Below, one piece after another: positions 1 through 6,535 of a stretch of DNA of 9,914 nt. Positions within the stretch are counted from its first letter, which is position 1, and the number at the start of each line of letters is the position of its first letter. Position numbers and translations under genes: made by a program. Location of the stretch: NCBI GenBank assembly GCA_003224195.1, contig QHYP01000123.1, forward strand, positions 1 through 9,914. The letters run 5' to 3'. Under the pieces are notes generated by a model that did not search any database, was not told the DNA's origin, and saw only the letters and a program-made list of their open reading frames with translations. The DNA comes from Acidobacteriota bacterium. GTDB taxonomy: Bacteria; Acidobacteriota; Terriglobia; Acidiferrales; UBA7541.

Positions 1-1224
1 TTCGGCGTCTTTGCCGACCATGAAACCGTTCACGTCGTGCAGGAAAACAAGCGGGATGCGATTCTGGTTGCAGTCGAGGATGAAGCGCGCCGCCTTCTCT
101 GCGGACTCCGTATAGATCACTCCGCCGAACTCGATGCGCTTCTCGTCCGAACCGGGAGCAAGCGTTTGCACGTTCTTTTTCTGGTTCGCGACGATACCGG
201 CGGCCCAGCCGCCAATGCGCGCATAGCCACAGAGCAGGGTTTCGCCGTATTCGGCGCGGTATTCCTCGAATTCGCTTGCGTCCACAATGCGCGCGATGAT
301 TTCGCGCATGTCGTATTGCTTCGCCGCTTCGGCGGAGAAGATGCCGTAAATTTCTTCGCCAGCGTAGCGCGGATCGCGCGGCGTCGCGTGGCTGAAGGGC
401 GTAGCGTCCGGCGCGCCCATCTTGTCCACGAGAGCCCGAATGCGCTCGAGGCACGACTCGTCGTCTTTCTCGCGGAAATCCACCGTGCCGCTGATCTGTG
501 CGTGCATCTTCGCTCCGCCGAGATCCTCCGCGGAACTTTTCTGGCCAATGGCAGCCTGCACGAGCGCCGGCCCCGCGAGAAAGAGCCCCGACCCCTCGGT
601 CATGAGAATGTGGTCGCACATGACCGGCAAATACGCGCCGCCGGCCACGCACATGCCCATAATGGCCGTTATCTGTGGGATGCCCATCGCGCTCATCACC
701 GCGTTGTTGCGGAAGACGCGGCCAAAATCATCCGTATCGGGAAAGACGTCTTCTTGCAGCGGCAGGAATACTCCCGCCGAATCCACCAGATAAATGGTTG
801 GGATGCGGTTCTCGATGGCGATGTTCTGCGCGCGGATGACCTTTTTCGCCGTCATCGGGAAGAAGGCGCCGGCCTTTACCGTCGCATCGTTCGCGATGAT
901 CATAAACAGCCGCCCGCACACGCGGCCGAGCCCGGTCACTGCGCCTGCGGCCGGGGCGCCGCCCCATTCTTCATACATCTCATAAGCGGCGTAGATGCCC
1001 AGCTCAAAAAGGCTGGTAGTCGGCTCGATGAGTTTGGCGATGCGCTCGCGCGCCGTCAGCCGGCCTTTGGCGTGCTGCGCTTCGATCGCTTTTGGCCCGC
1101 CGCCCTGGCGGATGCGTTCCTCTTCATTTTTGATTTCCGTCAGGAAATCGACGATCCGGCGGGTGTTCTTGGGATAGTCGGGCGACTTCAGGTTGAGGGT
1201 GGATTTGAGGGCCGATCCAGACAC
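1..1224 (-). CDS. acyl-CoA carboxylase, carboxyltransferase (beta) subunit, 3' end outside window
   Basis: The first 408 residues are visible; the C-terminus lies beyond base 1. Such subunits move carboxyl from biotin to an acyl-CoA in the cytoplasm, working with a biotin carboxylase/BCCP subunit not seen here. The translation shows LTARERIAKLIEP (56-68), YLVDSAGVFLP (145-155), DVFPDTDDFGRVF (159-171), the CoA/oxyanion-type stretch MCVAGGAYLPVM (191-202), FLAGPALVQAAIG (215-227), SAEDLGGAKMH (231-241) and HDVNGFMVG near residue 400. The VDSxGxxLPxQ and FLAGPxLVxAA patterns are closer to methylcrotonyl-CoA carboxylase beta than to PccB (NDSGGARIQEG). The start is GTG at 1224: an in-frame TAG lies at 1237-1239, GAGAGG lies 7 bases upstream, and the next Met is residue 83. 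The mutase genes upstream suggest propionyl-CoA, but the exact substrate is open. Family is certain, substrate is not. Confidence 0.93.
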   Translation of the reverse strand, partial: MSGSALKSTLNLKSPDYPKNTRRIVDFLTEIKNEEERIRQGGGPKAIEAQHAKGRLTARERIAKLIEPTTSLFELGIYAAYEMYEEWGGAPAAGAVTGLGRVCGRLFMIIANDATVKAGAFFPMTAKKVIRAQNIAIENRIPTIYLVDSAGVFLPLQEDVFPDTDDFGRVFRNNAVMSAMGIPQITAIMGMCVAGGAYLPVMCDHILMTEGSGLFLAGPALVQAAIGQKSSAEDLGGAKMHAQISGTVDFREKDDESCLERIRALVDKMGAPDATPFSHATPRDPRYAGEEIYGIFSAEAAKQYDMREIIARIVDASEFEEYRAEYGETLLCGYARIGGWAAGIVANQKKNVQTLAPGSDEKRIEFGGVIYTESAEKAARFILDCNQNRIPLVFLHDVNGFMVGKDAE

Positions 1225-1243
1225 TCGCTGACCTCTCTATGGG

Positions 1244-1260
1244 TGACCGCGAAGCGGTCA
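1244..1260. repeat. short palindrome TGACCGC-GAA-GCGGTCA
   Basis: A perfect 7-base inverted repeat with a 3-base spacer lies 20 bases upstream of the carboxyltransferase GTG start, so it would be in that gene's leader. Variants recur at 1535-1551 and 1562-1578. The pattern fits a small REP-like intergenic palindrome family; that it is a family in this genome is inferred from the three local copies only. Confidence 0.6.
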
Positions 1261-1333
1261 ACGCGCCGGGCTTACCTGCGGCAAGCAAGCTGGCGGCGTG
1301 CCGCGAAGCGCTCTCTGCGGCGCCGCGAGCAAC

Positions 1334-1339
1334 AGTATA
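1334..1339 (-). promoter_or_regulatory. possible -10 box (TATACT) for the carboxyltransferase
   Basis: On the minus strand TATACT matches the sigma-70 -10 consensus at 5 of 6 positions, about 110 bases upstream of the GTG start. I find no good -35 hexamer at 16 to 18 bases upstream, so this is only a candidate. If real, the leader would include the 1244-1260 palindrome. Confidence 0.2.
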
Positions 1340-1442
1340 AGGGCTATTCGCTCGTCGCGCGAGCATGCGGAGCGGAAGAGGGCGGCTTAGGAGTCCAGTT
1401 CATTTGAGCCGGCGGCAGCATGTCGGATAAACCTTGTAGGGG

Positions 1443-1460
1443 CGGTGCCACTGGGCACCG
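1443..1460. repeat. small hairpin CGGTGCC-actg-GGCACCG
   Basis: A perfect 7-base inverted repeat with a 4-base loop, preceded by TTGTAGGGG. No T-tract follows on either strand, so a terminator role is unlikely. It looks like another intergenic palindrome, unrelated in sequence to the TGACC family. Confidence 0.4.
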
Positions 1461-1534
1461 AAGATCAACGCCGGAGGCGCCTGTGCGAACGCTTGTCAAA
1501 GTTCTCGGGGGTGGGTGTGCCTCTGTCGCGTTGT

Positions 1535-1551
1535 TGACCGCTTGGCGGTCA
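1535..1551. repeat. short palindrome TGACCGC-TTG-GCGGTCA
   Basis: Same arms as the copy at 1244-1260, with spacer TTG instead of GAA. The flank GTTGACCGC here equals the reverse complement of GCGGTCAAC at 1254-1262, so the two copies are in opposite orientation by their flanks. Confidence 0.6.
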
Positions 1552-1561
1552 CACATGAAAA

Positions 1562-1578
1562 TGACCCCTTCGCGGTCA
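1562..1578. repeat. imperfect palindrome TGACCCC-TTC-GCGGTCA
   Basis: Third member of the family, 10 bases after the second, with one arm mismatch (C for G). The pair at 1535 and 1562 forms a closely spaced doublet, an arrangement known from REP/BIME elements. Whether it is functional or decayed cannot be told here. Confidence 0.5.
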
Positions 1579-1639
1579 CGCACAATGTTGAGCTGAGTTC
1601 ACGCCCACCCATTTCGCTTTCCAATCCTGAAGATCCCGT

Positions 1640-1825
1640 TTGAAGCGGCGCTCTGTGCGGCCACCTCGGTTGCGCGAGCAGATCGCGTTGACGCGCGAGC
1701 AAGAGTTTCTGGCGCGAAAGGTGGATCTCGCCGCGCTGCGGGCAGAAAGGGAACGAATCAAACAGATAGAGCGGGATATGCGCCAACGCAATCGCCACAC
1801 GAAATCCGTGAAGGATGGGCGATGA
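1640..1825 (+). CDS. doubtful small ORF, Arg/Glu-rich helical peptide
   Basis: A 61-residue frame opens with TTG at 1640, three codons after an in-frame TGA (1628-1630), and ends 11 bases before the convergent mutase small-subunit stop. From about residue 12 the product is a run of charged and aliphatic residues (EQIALTREQEF, DLAALRAERERIKQIERDM) that would suit an amphipathic helix or coiled coil. I see no Shine-Dalgarno, no ATG start and no recognised family. It may be chance, a real small protein, or the 3' remnant of a decayed gene. Third-position GC is about two thirds, which does not exclude coding. Confidence 0.22.
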   Translation: MKRRSVRPPRLREQIALTREQEFLARKVDLAALRAERERIKQIERDMRQRNRHTKSVKDGR

Positions 1826-1836
1826 GCATTCTGGAC

Positions 1837-2241
1837 TTAGCCTCGCGCGGCCACGCGTTTGTGGATGAACTCCACGATCTCCTGCGTGGACGTGCCTGGT
1901 AGAAATATTTCCGCGATGCCGGCCTGCTTGAGCGCGGGAATGTCCGCCGCCGGAATGATTCCTCCAACCAGCACCGTTACGTCGCTCATGCCCTTCTCGC
2001 GTAGCAGGCTCATCAACTGGGGACAGATCGTATTGTGCGCGCCGGAGAGGATCGAAAGGCCTATAACGTCCACGTCTTCCTGTACGGCGGCGGAGGCGAT
2101 CATTTCCGGCGTTTGCCGCAGGCCCGTATAGATGACCTCCATCCCGGCGTCGCGCAGCGCGCGCGCGATTACCTTCGCGCCGCGGTCGTGTCCGTCCAGC
2201 CCCGGCTTCGCTATCAGCACGCGAATCTTCTTCTCAGGCAT
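1837..2241 (-). CDS. cobalamin-binding small subunit of methylmalonyl-CoA mutase family (McmA2-like)
   Basis: The 134-residue product is a stand-alone B12-binding domain equivalent to the C-terminal domain of one-piece methylmalonyl-CoA mutases. It holds adenosylcobalamin base-off/His-on for the large subunit encoded just upstream. The DxHxxG motif is D16-G-H18-D-R-G21, with H18 the expected lower cobalt ligand. SILSGAH (63-69) supplies the SxL motif and VGGII (92-96) the GG motif, in canonical order and spacing. Its ATG lies 38 bases after the large-subunit stop, so the two are almost surely cotranscribed; no clear Shine-Dalgarno is seen. Length is normal for split mutases of archaea and many bacteria. 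The same fold serves isobutyryl-CoA (IcmB) and 2-hydroxyisobutyryl-CoA (HcmB) mutases, so substrate cannot be read from this subunit. Confidence 0.93.
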   Translation of the reverse strand: MPEKKIRVLIAKPGLDGHDRGAKVIARALRDAGMEVIYTGLRQTPEMIASAAVQEDVDVIGLSILSGAHNTICPQLMSLLREKGMSDVTVLVGGIIPAADIPALKQAGIAEIFLPGTSTQEIVEFIHKRVAARG

Positions 2242-2279
2242 AGAGCAGATTTTGCAGAGGGAGCCGGTTCGCGCGGAAT

Positions 2280-3968
2280 CTAAGTGATGGCCACTTCTTC
2301 GTAGGTTCCGAACACGTCCCGCATGGCGTCGCAGATTTCGCCGAGCGTGGCATAAGCTTTCACCGCCTCGTAGATCGGCGGCATGAGATTTTCTTTGCCT
2401 TCCGCCGCTCTGCGCAGCGCGTTCAGCCGGCGCGCGACCTCTTCTTTGGATCGCTCGGCGCGCAACTTGCGCAGGCGGCCCGCCTGGCGATGCGCCACGG
2501 TTTCGTCAATCTGCAAAATTTCGAGCGGCTTCTCGTCTGCTGCGTATTCGTTTACGCCGACGATAATTTTTTCCTTGTGGTCCAAGGCAAGCTGATACCG
2601 GTAGGACGCCTCGGCGATTTCCCGCTGGGGGTAGCCGCGTTCGATCGCCGGCACCATCCCGCCCATCGCGTCGATCCGCTCGACGTATTCCCACGCGCCG
2701 CGCTCCACCTCGTTTGTCAGCGCCTCGACGAAATACGAGCCGCCAAGGGGATCCACGGTATTCGTCACTCCCGTTTCGTGCGCCAGGATCTGCTGCGTGC
2801 GCAGCGCGATGGTGGCCGCAAACTCCGTCGGCAGCGCCCAGGCTTCGTCGAGCGAATTGGTGTGCAGCGACTGCGTGCCGCCGAGCACGGCCGCCAGCGC
2901 CTGAATCGCGGTGCGCACCACGTTGTTGTACGGCTGCTGCGCGGTCAACGAGCAACCGGCCGTCTGCGAGTGGAACCGTAGCGCCCAGGAACGTGGGTTC
3001 TGCGACTTGTAGCGCTCGCGCACGGCCTTTTGCCAGATGCGTCGCGCCGCGCGGTACTTGGCGATCTCCTCGAAGAAATCGTTCACGTCCATCCCGCGGC
3101 GCAGGCCCCACTCGACGTACTCCATCCCGTCCCGCAGAGTGAACGCCAGCTCCTGAATCGCCGTCGAGCCGGCTTCGCGAATGTGGTAGCCGCTGATCGA
3201 GATCGAATTGAATTTCGGCGTGTGCTTGACGCCGAACTCGAACGTGTCGATCACCAGCCGCATCGAAGGTTCGGGCGGGTAGATGTACTCCTTCTGTGCG
3301 ATGTATTCCTTCAGGATGTCGTTCTGAATCGTCCCGGAAATTGTTTTCCAGTCCGCGCCCTGCTTTTCGGCGACAGCCAGATACATGGCCCAGACCACAG
3401 CCGCGGGCGAGTTGATCGTCATCGAGGTGGTGACATTGCCTAGGGGAATTTTGTCGAAGAGCACTTCCATATCGGCGAGCGAACTGATGGCCACGCCGCA
3501 CTTGCCGACCTCGCCTTCCGACAGTGGATGGTCGGAGTCGTAGCCCATCAGCGTGGGAAGGTCAAAGGCCACCGATAGGCCGGTTTGCCCTCGCGCGAGC
3601 AGGTACCGGAAGCGCTGATTGGTGTCCTCGGCCGTGCCAAAGCCCGCGAACTGGCGCATCGTCCACAGCCGCCCGCGGTACATGGTGGCGTGAATCCCGC
3701 GCGTGTACGGCGGCTCGCCGGGATGACCCAACTCGCGCTCTTTGTCCCAGCCCGTGAGGTCTGCTTCCGTGTACAGGCGGCGAATGGAGTGGCCGGAAAC
3801 CGTCGTGAAATCGGGAAGCCGCTCGGGACTTTTCTCGAGCGTCGGTTGGAGAGTTTTCTTCTCCCACTCGCGTTCTTTCGCGGACGGCTTGCGAGTGGCG
3901 GCTGTGGAATCGGCGGGACTTACAGTCTGCGTTACACCTTTTTCTTGTTCAGGCATGTCGCGTGGCAT
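2280..3968 (-). CDS. methylmalonyl-CoA mutase family large (catalytic) subunit
   Basis: The 562-residue product is the substrate-binding TIM-barrel chain of a B12-dependent acyl-CoA mutase, without a fused cobalamin domain. Visible hallmarks are ATMYRGRLWTMRQFAGFGTAE (94-114), GLSVAFDLPTLMGYDSD (130-146), SGTIQNDILKEYIAQKEY (211-228), NSISISGYHIREAG (254-267, with the conserved active-site His262), HSQTAGCSLTAQQPYNN (near 340) and TNSLDEAWALPTEFAA. The residue matching Tyr89 of Propionibacterium MCM is Tyr97, but the residue matching carboxylate-binding Arg207 is Gln225, as in isobutyryl-CoA mutase. Classical methylmalonyl-CoA to succinyl-CoA activity is therefore plausible but not assured. 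The start at 3968 has AGG 8 bases upstream; Met5 (3956) is an alternative. The first 30 or so residues are a low-complexity charged extension. The small subunit follows 38 bases downstream. Confidence 0.93.
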   Translation of the reverse strand: MPRDMPEQEKGVTQTVSPADSTAATRKPSAKEREWEKKTLQPTLEKSPERLPDFTTVSGHSIRRLYTEADLTGWDKERELGHPGEPPYTRGIHATMYRGRLWTMRQFAGFGTAEDTNQRFRYLLARGQTGLSVAFDLPTLMGYDSDHPLSEGEVGKCGVAISSLADMEVLFDKIPLGNVTTSMTINSPAAVVWAMYLAVAEKQGADWKTISGTIQNDILKEYIAQKEYIYPPEPSMRLVIDTFEFGVKHTPKFNSISISGYHIREAGSTAIQELAFTLRDGMEYVEWGLRRGMDVNDFFEEIAKYRAARRIWQKAVRERYKSQNPRSWALRFHSQTAGCSLTAQQPYNNVVRTAIQALAAVLGGTQSLHTNSLDEAWALPTEFAATIALRTQQILAHETGVTNTVDPLGGSYFVEALTNEVERGAWEYVERIDAMGGMVPAIERGYPQREIAEASYRYQLALDHKEKIIVGVNEYAADEKPLEILQIDETVAHRQAGRLRKLRAERSKEEVARRLNALRRAAEGKENLMPPIYEAVKAYATLGEICDAMRDVFGTYEEVAIT

Positions 3969-4017
3969 TCCGGCGCCTGCGGTTCGATCGAGCGCCCGAG
4001 CTTCGTATCATAAATTC

Positions 4018-4046
4018 ATCTTATGCGAAAGGTTTGTTCGGGACAA
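4018..4046 (-). promoter_or_regulatory. candidate sigma-70 promoter for the mutase genes
   Basis: On the minus strand TTGTCC (4041-4046) and TAAGAT (4018-4023) are separated by exactly 17 bases, each matching 4 of 6 consensus positions. The pair lies 50 bases upstream of the mutase start, in the AT-richer stretch after the tolC terminator. A second -10-like TATGAT lies at 4007-4012. Placement is good, but the hexamers are only moderate. Confidence 0.4.
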
Positions 4047-4065
4047 GGCGTGGACCGCCCTTCCG

Positions 4066-4097
4066 AAAATGCAGCGGCCCGGGCAGAACCCGGGCCG
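4066..4097 (-). terminator. rho-independent terminator after the tolC-like gene
   Basis: A perfect 9-base GC stem (CGGCCCGGG / CCCGGGCCG at 4075-4083 and 4089-4097) encloses a 5-base loop. On the minus strand it is followed, after CTGCA, by four Ts (4069-4066). It starts 32 bases after the tolC-like stop codon. The T-tract is short and slightly displaced. On the plus strand no T-tract follows, so it acts in one direction only. It insulates the mutase genes from tolC transcription. Confidence 0.65.
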
Positions 4098-4128
4098 GCG
4101 AAGGAATCGAGTCGAATCTTCCAGCGAG

Positions 4129-6126
4129 TTAGTAGGTCTTTGGGGTTCCCACCACCTCGCCATGCAGGGTGCCCGGGATGAGCGTATCGCGTTCGATTTC
4201 GCCCGATTTCGCATTGGCGATGTTTACGCGGTTGACCTCCAGCGTCCTGCCGAGGGCCCGCTCGTAGTTGGTCTTGGCTTCAACGAGATCGGACAGCGCG
4301 CGCAGTTCGTTGCCCTGCGCGTTAATCAGGTCGCGCTGCGTCAAGATTACCTGATACACCGTGGATGCGCCGAGCTGATACTTCTTTTGTTCGGCATCGA
4401 AGGTTTGCTGCTGCAATTCGCGCGCTTTTGCCGCCGCCTCCACGCGCGCCCGGTCCTGTTGCAAGGCAATATAGGTAGTGCGCACGTCGAGCAGTGCCAG
4501 ATTCCTGAGCTGCTGCATCTGCGCCTCGAGCTGTCGCCGCGTCAGGATGGCGCGCTGATTGTCCGCCTGCGCCTGGCGGTTGCGGATCGGCACCGTGACG
4601 CTCAACTGCACGGTATAGTCCGGAAAATTGTTGTGGAAAACCTGGTCCACAGCCGTTCCTAAGCCGGCCCTGCTCGTTCCTATGACCGGCCGGGTGGTGA
4701 CACCTACGAACTCATTCGGCGTCACCGCAGCGCCGGTCGCATCGACAATCGGTGCCCCCCTTGTTATCACAGGAGTGCCGAAAATGGGCTGGTTGCCGGC
4801 AAGCCCGACGCTGCCATATTCGCCGATCAGTGTCGCGGTGGGCAGCAAAGCGTTCCGCGTAGCGCGCACTTCGATGTCGCCATTTTTCAGGTTCAGGATC
4901 TGCTGCTGGATGTCTGGGCGCTTGGCGTAAGCTTCCTTGACCGCGTCCTCGAACGACGGGGCTTCAATCGCTTCCGGCTGCCTGGGCATATCCGTCGGGA
5001 CGATTTCCACGTCGAAGAGTTTCGGATCCAGCGGGTTCTTGCTGATGGCGTTTTTCAGCACCTGCTGCTGTTGCAGTTGCGCCGTTTGCGCCACGATCAG
5101 GTTCTGGCGGTCCGTCGCCAGCTCGGATTCCGCGCGCGTCACGTCCAGCGGCGCCATCGTGCCGATTTCCACCTGCTTCTTGTTGTCCTCGTAGAGCTTT
5201 TGCGCCACGTCCACGGCGCGCTGTTGCACCTTGACGTTTTCCCGTGCGAAGACCAATTCCCAGTACGTATTGCTTGTGTTCGTAATCGTCGTGATGGCCT
5301 GCTGCGCAAACTGCAGGTCCGTGATTTTCCGGCTGTTCTTGGCGATTAGGATATTGCGCGTGTTCGGCAGCAGCCCGAATCCGTTCAGAAGCTGCTGGGA
5401 AATACCGGCGAAAAGCGTGGACTGCACCGATGGATTGAAAATGTTGAACGTGGAAGTGGACGAACTTCGCGTGTTGTTCCACGATGCGAAAAGGCCCGTT
5501 CCCGTGTGAAAACCCTGCGAATACTGCGTGTTGTACTGCGCCGTGTGTGTGGTCAAGCTCGTCAAAGATGCCGTACCCGTTCCGGAAATAAACGGGTTGT
5601 TCACCGGAGTGTTGCGGTCATCGTACGTAATCGTCGAGGTGAGCACCGGATCGAAGTTGAGCGACGGTATATTGCCTAGCACCGACGCTGTGCCGGTCCC
5701 GGAAAGCCCGCGGCCCGCGCCTCCTCCCAATGTGCGCAGGATGTCCGTATCCGCGATCCACGGGTTGTATCGCTGGACGATGATGTCCATGTTGTTCTCA
5801 AGTGCCAATTCGATAGCGTCTTGCAGACTGACCTCGAGCTTGCGGTCATGAATCAATTGTTCGAGCCGCGGCGAGTTCACCAGGTTGGGCTCTTCGATCT
5901 TGATGGGCCGATAGGGTCTGGCGAGGGTGGGGAATGCGCGCGGCGCCTTCGAGAAATTGTGTTTGGAAAGCTGCAGCGACGCCGCGGCGGGGGGCGCGGC
6001 AGGCTTTTGCTCGCTGGCCTGAGGCGTGGGTGTAGCTTGTTGCGCAAAAACCGGTGAAATTGGTCCGGCGGCCAGAATTCCAGCCAGCCATGCGGCGAAC
6101 AGCGAACGTGCAACCTGCTTCCTCAT
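4129..6126 (-). CDS. TolC-family outer-membrane efflux/secretion channel protein
   Basis: The product has 665 residues from ATG at 6126, which is preceded by GAGG 8 bases upstream and GGAGGG further up. TolC proteins form trimeric outer-membrane barrels with long periplasmic coiled-coil tunnels for RND, ABC or MFS exporters. Residues 1-28 are a Sec signal peptide (MRKQ, hydrophobic core, PVFA before QQ); there is no lipobox Cys. An Ala/Pro/Gln linker (29-50) follows. SLQDAIELALENNMDI (100-115) opens the first half. The internal duplication shows in KKQVEIGTMAPLDVTRAESEL (about 316-336) and KKYQLGASTVYQVILTQRDL (581-600), each followed by a Gln-rich helix. Two Gly/Thr/Asn-rich segments (about 134-215 and 440-500) make it much longer than E. 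coli TolC (about 490 residues). No inner-membrane pump or periplasmic adaptor gene is adjacent, so its export partner is unknown. A reading frame continues upstream to 6342 but lacks a better start. Confidence 0.9.
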   Translation of the reverse strand: MRKQVARSLFAAWLAGILAAGPISPVFAQQATPTPQASEQKPAAPPAAASLQLSKHNFSKAPRAFPTLARPYRPIKIEEPNLVNSPRLEQLIHDRKLEVSLQDAIELALENNMDIIVQRYNPWIADTDILRTLGGGAGRGLSGTGTASVLGNIPSLNFDPVLTSTITYDDRNTPVNNPFISGTGTASLTSLTTHTAQYNTQYSQGFHTGTGLFASWNNTRSSSTSTFNIFNPSVQSTLFAGISQQLLNGFGLLPNTRNILIAKNSRKITDLQFAQQAITTITNTSNTYWELVFARENVKVQQRAVDVAQKLYEDNKKQVEIGTMAPLDVTRAESELATDRQNLIVAQTAQLQQQQVLKNAISKNPLDPKLFDVEIVPTDMPRQPEAIEAPSFEDAVKEAYAKRPDIQQQILNLKNGDIEVRATRNALLPTATLIGEYGSVGLAGNQPIFGTPVITRGAPIVDATGAAVTPNEFVGVTTRPVIGTSRAGLGTAVDQVFHNNFPDYTVQLSVTVPIRNRQAQADNQRAILTRRQLEAQMQQLRNLALLDVRTTYIALQQDRARVEAAAKARELQQQTFDAEQKKYQLGASTVYQVILTQRDLINAQGNELRALSDLVEAKTNYERALGRTLEVNRVNIANAKSGEIERDTLIPGTLHGEVVGTPKTY

Positions 6127-6134
6127 AGTGTGAT

Positions 6135-6145
6135 CCTCACCCTCC
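6135..6145 (-). promoter_or_regulatory. ribosome binding site deciding the tolC-like start
   Basis: On the minus strand GGAGGG (6140-6145) and GAGG (6135-6138) precede the ATG at 6126, the nearer with an 8-base spacer. The signal peptide begins directly at this ATG, which together rules out the in-frame start 72 codons upstream. Confidence 0.7.
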
Positions 6146-6271
6146 AAAGATTTTTCCCGTCTGGGCACAAAACGACACTCAATCCTGTAAAACGTCCGCG
6201 GCAGGGTATTTGTTTCATCGAAAGCATCGGCCACTCGGTGGCCGCCAATGACGCTGCGCGGGGAGCTTTCG

Positions 6272-6307
6272 TTGACCCCGACCAGGTCGGGGTCACCAAT
6301 AGAAATG
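6272..6307. repeat. palindromic repeat, copy 1
   Basis: The core is an 11-base inverted repeat, TGACCCCGACC (6273-6283) and GGTCGGGGTCA (6285-6295), around a single A. A conserved right flank CACCAA-T-AGAAATG follows. It matches copy 2 at 6536-6571 in 33 of 36 positions. It lies in the leader region of the tolC-like gene, about 147 bases before its start. REP-like in size and location. Confidence 0.75.
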
Positions 6308-6460
6308 GCTTGCGCCGCGTCCTTGCGCATAGCAGCGTGCACCGTTCTACTGCACTGGAGCTAAATAGAAGGATTTGCCCGCGCCTCTTCGCTTTTGGCC
6401 GGCCATCACGAACAGGTGAAACGAGTTGAAGCGCCATGAGTCTAGCAAGGCCGTCGTTCC

Positions 6461-6489
6461 TTGACAACGCAGCGGGCCGCGGCTAGTCT
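6461..6489 (+). promoter_or_regulatory. sigma-70-type promoter for pyrE
   Basis: A perfect -35 hexamer TTGACA (6461-6466) is followed after exactly 17 bases by TAGTCT (6484-6489), a weak -10 matching 3 of 6 positions. Transcription would start near 6496, giving a leader of about 73 bases that contains palindromic repeat copy 2. Confidence 0.55.
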
Positions 6490-6535
6490 GCTCACGATTC
6501 GACGCTTAGCCGCGCTCAAGGGTTAGCTGTCGGCT

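Larger units (their letters stand above)
1225..1836. other. 612-base intergenic gap with palindromes
   Basis: This gap separates the mutase small subunit from the carboxyltransferase, both on the minus strand. It holds three TGACC...GGTCA palindromes, a CGGTGCC/GGCACCG hairpin, a possible -10 box and one doubtful small plus-strand reading frame (1640-1825). I see no tRNA, no transposase remnant and no riboswitch-like fold that I can name. Several frames are open for 60 to 100 codons here, but their products are built largely from the repeats and show no family signature. Confidence 0.6.

Noticed and set aside
37..1407. Long plus-strand open frame of 456 codons
   Set aside because: It is the antisense shadow of the carboxyltransferase gene. 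The minus-strand translation shows clear family motifs; the plus frame shows none and runs into the repeats.
1244..1578. CRISPR-like array
   Set aside because: The three palindromes are too short, irregularly spaced (274 and 10 bases) and lack equal-length spacers.
1496..1798. Minus-strand 100-codon frame in the gap
   Set aside because: Part of it is translated from two palindromes (VTAKxS repeated), with no start signal and no family signature.
4075..4097. Bidirectional terminator
   Set aside because: Only the minus strand has a T-tract after the stem, and no plus-strand gene ends here.
3742..4662. 306-codon plus-strand frame across the mutase/tolC junction
   Set aside because: It is antisense to two well-supported genes and reads through the terminator and promoter between them; no domain is recognisable.
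6127..6342. 72-residue N-terminal extension of the tolC-like protein
   Set aside because: It crosses palindromic repeat copy 1, has no family resemblance, and would bury the signal peptide. The ATG at 6126 has a proper Shine-Dalgarno and a signal peptide directly after it.
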